Shown one piece after another: positions 51,901-59,436 of a stretch of DNA of 64,000 nucleotides. Within the stretch, counting starts at the first letter, position 1. The number at the start of each line of letters is the position of its first letter. The stretch is taken from the NCBI RefSeq assembly GCF_009758255.1, contig NZ_WSEN01000003.1, positions 124,001 through 188,000 of the forward strand, in the 5' to 3' direction. The translations under genes and the position numbers were made by a program. Origin of the DNA: Microbacterium sp. MAH-37. GTDB taxonomy: Bacteria > Actinomycetota > Actinomycetes > Actinomycetales > Microbacteriaceae. The notes under the pieces were generated by a model. That model did no database searches. It saw only the letters and a program-made list of their open reading frames with translations, and was not told where the DNA came from.

Positions 51901-52974
51901 CGGATGAACTTCCGCGCGGTCGACGAACGCGGCCGCGTCGTCGGTTCGAGCCGCGACCTCCGCGAGCTGCAGGACCAGCTCGCCGGGCGCGCCAGGCAGA
52001 GCGTCGCGCGGCAGATCTCGCGCGGCGACGAGCAGAAGGGACGCCGGAACGCGAAATCGCCCAGCGCGGCGGCATCCGTCGCCGCAGCATCCGCCCGCGG
52101 ACCGATCGAGCGCGACGGCATCACCACCTGGGACTTCGACGACCTGCCAGAGGTGCTGGACACGAAGGTCGCCGGCGGCATCGTGCGGGGCTACCCCGCG
52201 CTGGTCGACACCGGTAGGTCCGTCTCGCTGCGCGTCGAGGCGACGGCGGATGCCGCAGCCGCGGCGACCCGCGACGGCGTGCTGCGTCTGGTGCTGCTGA
52301 ACGTGCCATCGCCGTCGTCGTACGTGCAGGAGCACCTGACCGCCCCGGAGAAGCTCGCCCTCGCGGCGTCGCCGTACCAGAACGTGCAGGCTCTGATCGA
52401 GGACTGCCGCACGGCGGTCGCGCGCGCCCTGATCGAGCGGGCGGTGCCCAGCGGGCTCGTCCGCTCCGAGGCGGAGTTCGCACGGATCCGGGATGCCGTG
52501 AACGCCGCGCTCGTCGACGAGCTGTTCGCGTGCGTGTCGCTCGTCGCCCGCATCCTCACGAAGTCGCGCGACGTGGAGCGCGGCATCAAGAAGGAGAACT
52601 CGCTCGCCCTGCTCGCGCCACTGAACGACATCCGAGCGCAGCTGAGCGGCCTGGTGCATCCAGGATTCGTGTCCGAGACCGGCGTCGCCCAGCTCGCGCA
52701 TCTGCCGAGGTACCTCGACGGCATGATCGAGCGGCTGCGCGGCCTGGCGGATGCTCCGGGCAAGGACCGCACCCGCATGACCGAGTACGAGCGGATGGCG
52801 GCGCTGTACGCGGATGCCGGTGGCACAGTGCCCCTTCCTGCAGATGCCCCGGCGCATCTCGTCGACGTGCGCTGGTTGCTCGAGGAGTACCGCGTGAGCC
52901 TGTTCGCGCAGCGCCTCGGCACCGCGCAGCCGGTCTCCCCGCAGCGCATCACGAAGGCGCTGGCGGCTCGCTGA
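48982..52974 (+). CDS. hrpA: ATP-dependent RNA helicase HrpA
   Basis: DEAH-box helicase, 1330 residues from ATG 48982 (GGAGGGCT upstream; an in-frame ATG at 48925 lies inside the opposite promoter). Walker A GATGSGKTT (35-43), DEAH box IIIDEAHERS (127-136), SAT in IITSATIDPESF, motif VI QRSGRAGRTSDG. HA2, OB and a long DUF3418 C-terminal domain follow, as in HrpA. HrpA resolves stalled ribosomes or processes mRNA in E. coli. A repeat element (49509-49557) is read in frame as about 17 residues between the SAT and the next helicase motif. Confidence 0.95.
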   Translation: MSSPVIVYPPELPVSAARGEIADAIRDHQVVIVAGATGSGKTTQLPKICLELGRERIAHTQPRRLAARTIAERVAEELHVELGDLVGYKVRFTDQVSDATRIALMTDGILLNEIHRDRLLRRYDTIIIDEAHERSLNVDFLLGYLHRILPERPDLKVIITSATIDPESFAAHFSSLVPERAERDEGRASSGTESRPAPIIEVSGRTYPVEIRYRPLVDEAEENPADPEPGDEVTAIVGALRELDREPAGDVLVFLPGEAEIRDAAEAVRGAYRSQTAPVEVLPLYGRLSAAEQHRVFEPSKVAGVRRRVILATNVAETSLTVPGIKYVIDTGTARISRYSNRSKVQRLPIEAVSQASANQRSGRAGRTSDGIAIRLYGEDDFEKRPEFTEPEILRTSLASVVLQMLSLGFGDITEFPFLTPPDSRGVKAALDLLGELGAVVASRDGAPRLTRIGRDIARMPMDPRFARMLVEAARTGVTHDVLPIVAGLSIQDVRERPSAEAPQGVRDEADRMHARFADPTSDFLTLLNLWNHLREQQKDLGSSAFRRMCRSEHLNYVRVREWFDVHRQLRTLVKSPKTPAPAPEPGATHAGDAVHRAILAGLLSQIGILDERTASPSTNKNKDKGGKRRIAEYRGARGIRFSIFPGSALRKESPPAVMAAEIVETSRTFARTVAQIDPAWAEALAGDLAKRQISEPHWSKDAGAAVASEKVTLFGVEIIPRRRVQFARIDRPGARELFLRHALVEGEWDPSRIDKRVSAFWRANAELRRRLEKLEERERRRDILAGDEAVFRFYDERIPAEVYDVRSFEKWWREALAQTPKLLVMRESDLVDDDERADQSEFPTRWPQGDQVLGLAYRFEPGAADDGVSVVIPLALLQQVQDTGFDWQVPGLRAELITALLRALPKAIRRHVVPAADWAEKFGVELAEAGPEKHSGLPPLSLVDALARRILALANQKVSAADFEMDRVPSHLRMNFRAVDERGRVVGSSRDLRELQDQLAGRARQSVARQISRGDEQKGRRNAKSPSAAASVAAASARGPIERDGITTWDFDDLPEVLDTKVAGGIVRGYPALVDTGRSVSLRVEATADAAAAATRDGVLRLVLLNVPSPSSYVQEHLTAPEKLALAASPYQNVQALIEDCRTAVARALIERAVPSGLVRSEAEFARIRDAVNAALVDELFACVSLVARILTKSRDVERGIKKENSLALLAPLNDIRAQLSGLVHPGFVSETGVAQLAHLPRYLDGMIERLRGLADAPGKDRTRMTEYERMAALYADAGGTVPLPADAPAHLVDVRWLLEEYRVSLFAQRLGTAQPVSPQRITKALAAR
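49509..49557 (+). repeat. CCCTGAGC-type palindromic element inserted in hrpA
   Basis: Arms GGTTCCTGAGC (49509-49519) and GCTCAGGGACC (49547-49557), 11 bp with one G-T pair; the loop holds GAGCGGAGCGAGACGAAGGG. Read in frame as about 17 extra residues (VPERAERDEGRASSGT). Shares blocks with the ABC-F repeat at 19395-19416. Confidence 0.75.
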
Positions 52975-52995
52975 CCCTGCGCTCCTCTGCGCCCG

Positions 52996-53062
52996 CGAGA
53001 AACGTCCCGCGGTCTGACGAACACCGGGTCACGCCGTTTCTCATGCGGTGTGTCGTTTCTCG
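52996..53062. repeat. CGAGAAACG / CGTTTCTC repeats between hrpA and the quinone oxidoreductase gene
   Basis: CGAGAAACG at 52996-53004, CGTTTCTCA at 53035-53043, CGTTTCTCG at 53054-53062. The first and third are exact inverted copies. Could fold as the hrpA terminator or bind a regulator of the next gene. Confidence 0.5.
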
Positions 53063-53084
53063 GCAAGAGCATCCCCGCCCGCGT

Positions 53085-53090
53085 TAGCCT
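53085..53090 (+). promoter_or_regulatory. Leaderless -10 box for the quinone oxidoreductase
   Basis: TAGCCT, 6 bases, then ATG 53097. No ribosome site precedes the ATG. Confidence 0.6.
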
Positions 53091-53096
53091 GACAAC

Positions 53097-54041
53097 ATGG
53101 CTCGCGCGATCGTGTTCTCGGAAATCGGCTCACCGGACGTCCTCACGCTGGTGGAGGTGCCGGATCCCGTTCCCGGCCAGGGCGAGGTCGTCGTGCGCAT
53201 CGAGGCGGCAGGGGTGAACCCGATCGACACCAAGCAGCGCGGGGGCGTGCGTCCGCTGCCCCCGCTGACCGAGCCGCGGCACGTCGGCTTCGACGGCGCC
53301 GGCACGATCGCCCAGGTCGGACCGGGCGTGAGCGGCTTCGCAGTCGGCGACCGCGTGGCGACCCGCGACACCCTCGGCACCTACGCCACGCTCCTCACCG
53401 TCCCGGTCGCCCATCTGGCGCACCTGCTCGACGGGGTCACCGCCGCGGAGGGTGCTGCACTGGCGATCCCGGTCGGCACGGCATACCAGGCGCTGCGATC
53501 GCTCCGTGTCGCGAAGGGCGAGACGCTGCTCGTGCACGCGGGCTCGGGCGCCGTCGGTCAGGCCGCGATCCAGTACGCCGTGCTGTGGGGTGCGACCGTG
53601 ATCGCCACGGCCAGCCCGGCCCGGCATGACCGGCTGCGCGAGCTCGGCGCGATCCCGATCGCCTACGGCGACGGGCTCGAGGACCGGGTGCGCGAGGCCG
53701 CTCCGCAGGGCGTCGACGTCGCGCTGGACTGCGCGGGCACGGACGAGGCGATCCAGGTCTCGCTCGCCCTCGTCGAAGACCGCGATCGCATCGCGACGAT
53801 CGTGCGCGGGCCGGATGCCGCCTCCTTCGGGATCCAGGCGTACTCGGGCGGCAGCCCCGACCCGCTGACCGAGGAACAGCTGTCCTGGCGGGCCGAGGCG
53901 CTGCCCCTGACGATCAACCTCATCGTCGCCGGCGAGTTCTCGGTCGAGCTCGGACCCGAGCTGCCGCTCGCCGACGCCGCTCGCGCGCACGAACTCGTCG
54001 AGTCGCACGCCGTTCAGGGCAAGATCGTCCTCATCCCCTGA
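53097..54041 (+). CDS. Zinc-free NADPH:quinone oxidoreductase (zeta-crystallin-like MDR)
   Basis: 314 residues. N-terminal GroES-like catalytic domain with RIEAAGVNPIDTKQRGG, and Rossmann domain with LLVHAGSGAVGQAAIQYAV. The Cys/His zinc ligands of alcohol dehydrogenases are absent, which places it in the QOR group. It reduces quinones or enones with NADPH, giving protection from reactive carbonyls. Alone, between hrpA and metY. Confidence 0.9.
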   Translation: MARAIVFSEIGSPDVLTLVEVPDPVPGQGEVVVRIEAAGVNPIDTKQRGGVRPLPPLTEPRHVGFDGAGTIAQVGPGVSGFAVGDRVATRDTLGTYATLLTVPVAHLAHLLDGVTAAEGAALAIPVGTAYQALRSLRVAKGETLLVHAGSGAVGQAAIQYAVLWGATVIATASPARHDRLRELGAIPIAYGDGLEDRVREAAPQGVDVALDCAGTDEAIQVSLALVEDRDRIATIVRGPDAASFGIQAYSGGSPDPLTEEQLSWRAEALPLTINLIVAGEFSVELGPELPLADAARAHELVESHAVQGKIVLIP

Positions 54042-54121
54042 GCAACGTCACCCATTCCCCGGGCTGCAACAGTTCGACACACGACGGGCGTCCGAGCAGC
54101 GCGCACAAGAGGATAGGGGGC

Positions 54122-55441
54122 ATGACGAACTCCCCCGACGCTGCGCTCCCCCCTGCCTTCGCAACCGCGCAGGTGCAGCATGGCTTCGCAACAGGGATCC
54201 CGAGCAGGTCGGCGGTGCCGCCGATCCACCAGACGGCGGCGTACGAGTTCGCGAACCTGCAGGAGGCGGCCGACCTGTTCGCGCTGCGCAAGTCCGGCAT
54301 CATCTACAGCCGCAACTCCAGCCCCACCCAGCTCATCCTCGAGGAGCGCGTCGCCGCCCTCGAGGGCGGCGTCAGCGCCGTCGCCGTGGCGTCCGGCCAG
54401 GCGGCGGTCGCCATCACGCTGCTGGCGCTCGCCGGCCGCGGCGGCCACATCGTCGCCGCGAACCAGCTCTACGGCGGCTCGGTCGACCTGCTGCAGGACA
54501 CGCTCGACGACTTCGGGATCACCACGACCTTCGTCGACCAGGACGACGCGGATGCCTGGCGCGCCGCCGTCACCCCGCAGACCCGGGTGTTCTTCGCCGA
54601 GTCCGTCGCCAACCCGATCGCCCAGGTCCTCGACATCCGGCTGGTCGCCGACATCGCGCATGAGGCCGGCGTCCCGCTCGTGATCGACAACACCGTCGGC
54701 ACGCCCTACCTGATCCGTCCGGGCGAGCACGGCGCGGACTTCTCGGTGCACTCGGCGACGAAGTTCCTCGCCGGCCACGGCACCTCGCTCGGCGGCGTGG
54801 TCGTCGACCTCGGCAGCTTCGACTTCGGCGCGGAGCCCGAGAAGTGGCCGCAGTTCACGCAGCCCCAGCACCGGTTCGGCGATGTCGTGCCGTGGGAGGC
54901 GTTCGGCAGGGACCGCGCGTTCACCGTGCTGGCGAAGTCGAAGTACGTCAGCGACCTCGGCCCGGCGCTGTCGCCGTTCAACGCCTGGCAGATCCTGCAG
55001 GGCATCGAGACCCTCGACCTGCGCGTGTCGCGCCAGAGCTCCTCCGCGCTGAGGATCGCCGAGCACCTCGCCGCCCACCCGAAGGTCGCTGCTGTGCACC
55101 ACCCCGGCCTCGCCGGGAACCCATGGCACGACCTCGCCGATCGCTACCTGACGCGCGGCGTGCCCTCGGTGTTCTCCTTCGATGTCGCTCCTGGCGGTGA
55201 CGAGGACGAGATCGCACGGGTCGCCCGCCTCATCGACGGACTCCGGACGTTCCGTCTGGTCGCGAACATCGGCGACGCCCGCAGCATCGTCGCGCACCCG
55301 GCATCGATGACGCACAACCACCTGAACGCCGAGCAGCGCGACGCCGCCGGCATCTCTCTGGGCACCATCCGCGTCTCGGTCGGCCTGGAGGATCCCGCCG
55401 ACCTCATCGCGGACCTCGAGCGCGCGCTCGCGCTCCTCTGA
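54122..55441 (+). CDS. metY: O-acetylhomoserine aminocarboxypropyltransferase (PLP enzyme)
   Basis: Makes homocysteine from O-acetylhomoserine and sulfide in direct sulfhydrylation. 439 residues, Cys/Met metabolism PLP family: YSRNSSPTQLILEERVAALEGG and SGQAAVAITLLAL in the first half, PLP Asp in VIDNTVGTPY, and the Schiff-base Lys in SVHSATKFLAGHG. The length above 420 residues fits MetY better than MetB (about 380). AGGA lies 8 bases upstream of the ATG. A terminator follows. With the MetQNI importer it covers methionine supply, though no regulatory link is visible. Confidence 0.92.
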   Translation: MTNSPDAALPPAFATAQVQHGFATGIPSRSAVPPIHQTAAYEFANLQEAADLFALRKSGIIYSRNSSPTQLILEERVAALEGGVSAVAVASGQAAVAITLLALAGRGGHIVAANQLYGGSVDLLQDTLDDFGITTTFVDQDDADAWRAAVTPQTRVFFAESVANPIAQVLDIRLVADIAHEAGVPLVIDNTVGTPYLIRPGEHGADFSVHSATKFLAGHGTSLGGVVVDLGSFDFGAEPEKWPQFTQPQHRFGDVVPWEAFGRDRAFTVLAKSKYVSDLGPALSPFNAWQILQGIETLDLRVSRQSSSALRIAEHLAAHPKVAAVHHPGLAGNPWHDLADRYLTRGVPSVFSFDVAPGGDEDEIARVARLIDGLRTFRLVANIGDARSIVAHPASMTHNHLNAEQRDAAGISLGTIRVSVGLEDPADLIADLERALALL

Positions 55442-55442
55442 C

Positions 55443-55477
55443 TCGGAGTCCGGGGGTGTCGGGCTCCCGGACTCCGA
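55443..55477 (+). terminator. Stem-loop terminator after metY
   Basis: 12-bp perfect stem TCGGAGTCCGGG (55443-55454) with CCCGGACTCCGA (55466-55477), 11-nt loop. It overlaps the rejected GTG start at 55456 of the next gene. Confidence 0.85.
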
Positions 55478-55491
55478 ACCTCCCCGCCCGC

Positions 55492-55497
55492 TACGCT
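55492..55497 (+). promoter_or_regulatory. Leaderless -10 box for the Gfo/Idh/MocA gene
   Basis: TACGCT, 6 bases, then ATG 55504, confirming that start. Confidence 0.6.
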
Positions 55498-55503
55498 GAT
55501 TCC

Positions 55504-56493
55504 ATGACCGGACTGCGCTGGGGAATCCTCGCCACCGGCGGCATCGCGACCGCCTTCACCTCCGACCTCCGCACCGCGGGCCTCGACGTCAGGGCGGTGG
55601 GGTCCCGCTCGCAGGAATCGGCGGACGCCTTCGCCGCAACCTTCGGCATCCCCCACGCCCACGCCTCGTACGAGGCGCTCGTGGCGGACCCGGACGTCGA
55701 CATCGTCTACGTCTCCACCCCGCATCCGATGCACCACGCCAACGCGCGCCTCGCCCTCGAGAACGGCAAGCACGTGCTCGTCGAGAAGGCGTTCACCGTG
55801 AACCGCGCCGAGGCCGAGGATCTGCAGGCCCTCGCCGCTGAGAAGGGCCTGCTCGCCATGGAGGCGATGTGGACCCGGTATCTGCCGCACATGGTGCGCA
55901 TCCGCGAGATCCTCGCCGCCGGAACGCTGGGCGAGATCCGTGCGGTGATGGCCGACCACACCCAGAGCCTTCCCACGGATCCCGCACACCGCCTCAATGC
56001 CCTCGAGCTCGGCGGCGGCGCGCTGCTCGACCTGGGCATCTACCCGATCTCGTTCATCTGGGACGTGCTGGGCGCGCCCACCAGCATCCAGGCATCCGGT
56101 CGTCTGCTCGACACCGGCGCGGATGCCGAGGTGGCTACCGTGATGACACACGCGGGCGGCGCGGTCTCGACGAGCCTGTCGTCGTCGCGGGCCGCAGGTC
56201 CCAACACGGCGGCGATCGTAGGCACGGATGCCCGGATCGACATCGACCGGGTGTTCTACTCCGCCACCTCGTTCCGCGTGATCGCCCCCGACGGCACCGT
56301 GCTCGAGGAGTACCGCACCGAGATCGACGGACGCGGCATGCAGTTCGAGGCCCTCGCCGCCGAGCGGCTCGTCGCCGAGGAGAAGTTCGCCGGCGATATC
56401 CTGCCGATCGCAGAGACGGTCGAGATCATGGGTGCGCTGGATGAGATCCGCCGCCAGATCGGGGTGCGCTACCCCGGGGAGGAGAACGCCTGA
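55504..56493 (+). CDS. Gfo/Idh/MocA-family oxidoreductase
   Basis: 329 residues. Rossmann loop GILATGGIATAFTSDL at the N-terminus, the family motif VLVEKAFTVN (the EKP-like catalytic Lys) and LLDLGIYPISFIWDVLG in the C-terminal domain. Such enzymes oxidise or reduce sugars, inositols or dihydrodiols with NAD(P). Start ATG 55504 follows the leaderless rule; the in-frame GTG at 55456 lies in the metY terminator. The stop shares a base with the start of the NYN-LOTUS gene (TGATG). Substrate unknown. Confidence 0.88.
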   Translation: MTGLRWGILATGGIATAFTSDLRTAGLDVRAVGSRSQESADAFAATFGIPHAHASYEALVADPDVDIVYVSTPHPMHHANARLALENGKHVLVEKAFTVNRAEAEDLQALAAEKGLLAMEAMWTRYLPHMVRIREILAAGTLGEIRAVMADHTQSLPTDPAHRLNALELGGGALLDLGIYPISFIWDVLGAPTSIQASGRLLDTGADAEVATVMTHAGGAVSTSLSSSRAAGPNTAAIVGTDARIDIDRVFYSATSFRVIAPDGTVLEEYRTEIDGRGMQFEALAAERLVAEEKFAGDILPIAETVEIMGALDEIRRQIGVRYPGEENA

Positions 56494-57491
56494 TGGCTGA
56501 CGAGACGGATGCCCGCGTCGCGGTCTACCTGGACTTCGACAACATCGTCATCTCCTGGTACGACCGGGTGCACGGCCGCAACGCCTACTCGAAGGACCGG
56601 CAGCGCATCGCCGATGACCCGCACGACGCCGAGGTCGCCGAGCGGCTGAGCCGCGCGGTCATCGACGTCGGGGCGATCATCGACTACGCGTCATCGTTCG
56701 GCACACTGGTGCTCACCCGCGCCTATGCCGACTGGTCGTCCCCGGTGAACGCCGAGTACCGCAGTCAGCTGGTCGCCCGCGCGGTCGACCTGGTGCAGCT
56801 GTTCCCGGCGGCGGCGTACGCGAAGAACGGCGCCGACATCCGGCTCGCGGTCGACGCGGTCGAGGATATGTTCCGGCTGCCCGACCTCACGCACGTGGTG
56901 ATCGTCGCCGGCGACAGCGACTACGTGCCGCTCGCCCAGCGCTGCAAGCGCCTCGGCCGGTATGTGATCGGCGTCGGTGTCGCCGGTTCCACGGCGAAGT
57001 CCCTCGCGGCGGCCTGCGACCAGTTCGAGTCCTACGACTCGCTGCCCGGCGTCGATCGGCTGATCATCGAGAAGCGCGCGGCGAAGCAGCGCAGCACCCC
57101 GAAAGCGGATGCTGCGCAGACCGCCGCGCCCGAAACATCCGATACAAAAGATCCGGAACCGGAACCCGCACAGAAGCCCGCAGCCAAGCGCAGGAACACG
57201 AAGAAGGCACCCGCAGTGCCGGCCGACGACGACATCGATCTCACCTCCGAGGAGCAGATCGAGGCATCAGCCCTGCTCATCAGAGCGCTGCGTCTGGGAC
57301 ACGACAAGGCCGACGCAGACGAGTGGCTGCACAGTTCGGCGATCAAGACCCAGATGCGCCGTATGGACCCGTCATTCAGCGAGAAAGCGCTCGGTTACCG
57401 TTCCTTCTCGGACTTCCTGAAATCCCGCGACGACATCGCCGAACTGTCCGAGACCGGGCACGAACGACAGGTGCGGCTGAAGGGCGACTGA
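56493..57491 (+). CDS. NYN-domain nuclease-like protein with LOTUS (OST-HTH) domain
   Basis: 332 residues. N-terminal NYN/PIN-like RNase fold (8-170): acidic metal-site residues in YLDFDNIVISW, NGADIRLAVDAVEDMF and VAGDSDYVPLAQR are all in place. A low-complexity linker rich in Ala, Lys, Pro and Glu (about 195-245) joins a C-terminal OST-HTH/LOTUS domain (about 255-332), an RNA-binding module. The layout resembles eukaryotic MARF1/limkain and bacterial LabA-like proteins. The likely role is RNA cleavage or binding; targets are unknown. Translation is coupled to the oxidoreductase gene. Confidence 0.9.
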   Translation: MADETDARVAVYLDFDNIVISWYDRVHGRNAYSKDRQRIADDPHDAEVAERLSRAVIDVGAIIDYASSFGTLVLTRAYADWSSPVNAEYRSQLVARAVDLVQLFPAAAYAKNGADIRLAVDAVEDMFRLPDLTHVVIVAGDSDYVPLAQRCKRLGRYVIGVGVAGSTAKSLAAACDQFESYDSLPGVDRLIIEKRAAKQRSTPKADAAQTAAPETSDTKDPEPEPAQKPAAKRRNTKKAPAVPADDDIDLTSEEQIEASALLIRALRLGHDKADADEWLHSSAIKTQMRRMDPSFSEKALGYRSFSDFLKSRDDIAELSETGHERQVRLKGD

Positions 57492-57506
57492 CCGCCCGCG
57501 GAAAGT

Positions 57507-57540
57507 TAGCCCCCTGTTCAAAACGGGTCGGAGGGGGCTA
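57507..57540. terminator. Hairpin after the NYN gene
   Basis: TAGCCCCCT (57507-57515) pairs with AGGGGGCTA (57532-57540), 16-nt loop containing GTTCAAAAC. The right arm overlaps a possible nagZ -10 box (TAGGCT 57539-57544, with GTTCAA at 57516-57521 as a poor -35), so it could be an operator as well. Confidence 0.55.
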
Positions 57541-57599
57541 GGCTGGCGACGCCCTGGGGTGGGCGGAGCTGGGGACGAAACTCGATGAGGAGTGACGTC

Positions 57600-59411
57600 A
57601 TGCGAAACATATCCTTCCGGCGATCGGTGGCGATCGCCGCGGCGGTCGCGCTCGCGATCGGGCTCGGCCCCGTGGCCGCGTCATCGGCGGAGACTCCACC
57701 GCCGACAGGCGGGCAGTCCGCCGCGCACGCCAAGGACCGGGCGCTGGAGTACGCCCGCAGCACCATGGCGTCGATGACGCTCGAGGAGAAGATCGGGCAG
57801 CTCTTCATCCTCTTCGCGTACGGCCCGACCGCGACGAGTGCGGACGCGCGCAACACCGCTCTGTACGGCCAGCCCGACGCAGCCGGCATCATCTCCGAGT
57901 ACGAGCCGGGCGGATTCATCCTGTTCTCCGCCCGCGACAACGTCACCGACCCGGTGCAGGTCGCGACGCTCTCGAACGGTCTGCAGGACGCCGCGGCGGA
58001 TGCCGGTGCCGGCATCCCGCTGCTGGTCAGCACTGATCAGGAACAGGGCCTCGTCACCCGCATCGGCTCCCCCGCCACACTGTTCCCCGGCAACATGGCG
58101 CTCGGCGCCGGAGGCAGCACGAAGGACACCCGCAGGGCCGCCGCCATCACCGGCGAGGAGCTGCTGGCGATGGGCATCCAGCAGAACAACGCCCCCGACG
58201 CCGACGTCAACGTCAACCCGGACAACCCCGTGATCGGCGTTCGCAGCTTCTCATCCGACCCTGCACTCGTGTCCCGCCTGACCGCCGCCGCCGTGTCCGG
58301 TTACCAGGACGATGCGGGGATCATCGCGACGGCCAAGCACTTCCCCGGCCACGGCGACACCGCGACGGATTCCCACACCGGCCTGCCGCTGATCACACAC
58401 ACGCTCGAGCAGTGGCAGCAGATCGACGCGCCGCCTTTCCAGGCCGCGATCGCCGCCGGCGTCGACTCGATCATGACCGCGCACATCGTGGTGCCGGCTC
58501 TCGACGACAGCGGCGACCCCGCCACGCTGTCGAAGAAGATCGTCACCGGTCAGCTGCGCGAGGCACTCGGCTTCGACGGCGTGATCGTCACCGACGGCCT
58601 CGAGATGGCCGCGGTCCGGCAGAAGTACGGCGACGGAGAGGTCGCCGTGCGCGCCCTCGAGGCCGGCGTCGACCAGCTGCTGCTCCCCGCGGCTCCGCAG
58701 GAGGCGTATCAGGCGGTCGAGGACGCCCTGGAGTCCGGACGTCTCACCGAGGAGCGCATCGACGAGTCCGTGCAGCGCATCCTCGTCATGAAGTACGACC
58801 AGGGCGTGACGACGCACCCGAAGGTCGACGTGAACAAGGTGCTCGACAAGGTCGGCAAGCAGTCCAGCCTGCGCGCGGCCGAGAAGATCACCGACCGCAC
58901 GACCACGCTGGTGCGCAACGAGAACGGCGCCCTGCCCTTGTCGGTCGCCGGCAAGAAGGTGCTCGTCACCGGCTACGGCGTGGTCACGGGCCAGACGCTG
59001 GCCGATCAGCTCGCCGCGCGCGGCGCGGAGACGACGGCCCTGTCGACGGGTACCGCGCCCTCTCAGGCGTCGATCGCTCAGGCCGTCGCCGCCGCTCAGG
59101 CCAGTGACGTCACCGTCGTGCTCACCAACGGCGTGACGGCCACGAGCAGCCAGAAGACGCTGGTCGCGGCGCTGGACGCCACCGACACCCATCTGATCGT
59201 GGTGGGCGTGCGCAACCCGTACGACATCAACCAGCTCGGCGACGTGGACGACTACATCGCGACGTACTCCTACGCGGCGCCAGCGCTCGCATCCCTGGCG
59301 AAGGTCATCACCGGCGAGATCAGCCCGACCGGCAAGCTGCCCGTCGACATCTTCTCGGCCGACGACCCGACCCAGGTCCTGTACCCGTTCGGCTACGGAC
59401 TCACCTGGTGA
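57600..59411 (+). CDS. nagZ: Secreted beta-N-acetylglucosaminidase, GH3 (NagZ-like)
   Basis: Removes non-reducing GlcNAc from muropeptide glycans. 603 residues from ATG 57600 (GAGGAG 7 bases upstream): signal peptide to about 31 (VAASSA), TIM barrel with the NagZ signature KHFPGHGDTATDSHTGLP (246-263, acid/base His) and the nucleophile Asp332 in VTDGLEM, then a C-terminal alpha/beta domain. The export signal and extra domain resemble Bacillus subtilis NagZ (YbbD), not the cytoplasmic E. coli enzyme. First gene of a three-gene secreted wall-degradation operon. Confidence 0.93.
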   Translation: MRNISFRRSVAIAAAVALAIGLGPVAASSAETPPPTGGQSAAHAKDRALEYARSTMASMTLEEKIGQLFILFAYGPTATSADARNTALYGQPDAAGIISEYEPGGFILFSARDNVTDPVQVATLSNGLQDAAADAGAGIPLLVSTDQEQGLVTRIGSPATLFPGNMALGAGGSTKDTRRAAAITGEELLAMGIQQNNAPDADVNVNPDNPVIGVRSFSSDPALVSRLTAAAVSGYQDDAGIIATAKHFPGHGDTATDSHTGLPLITHTLEQWQQIDAPPFQAAIAAGVDSIMTAHIVVPALDDSGDPATLSKKIVTGQLREALGFDGVIVTDGLEMAAVRQKYGDGEVAVRALEAGVDQLLLPAAPQEAYQAVEDALESGRLTEERIDESVQRILVMKYDQGVTTHPKVDVNKVLDKVGKQSSLRAAEKITDRTTTLVRNENGALPLSVAGKKVLVTGYGVVTGQTLADQLAARGAETTALSTGTAPSQASIAQAVAAAQASDVTVVLTNGVTATSSQKTLVAALDATDTHLIVVGVRNPYDINQLGDVDDYIATYSYAAPALASLAKVITGEISPTGKLPVDIFSADDPTQVLYPFGYGLTW

Positions 59412-59436
59412 CCACGGAACGATGAGGAGAGAAGAC

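Noticed and set aside
55456..55503. GTG start of the Gfo/Idh/MocA gene at 55456
   Set aside because: It falls in the metY terminator hairpin and upstream of the leaderless -10; no similarity in the added residues.
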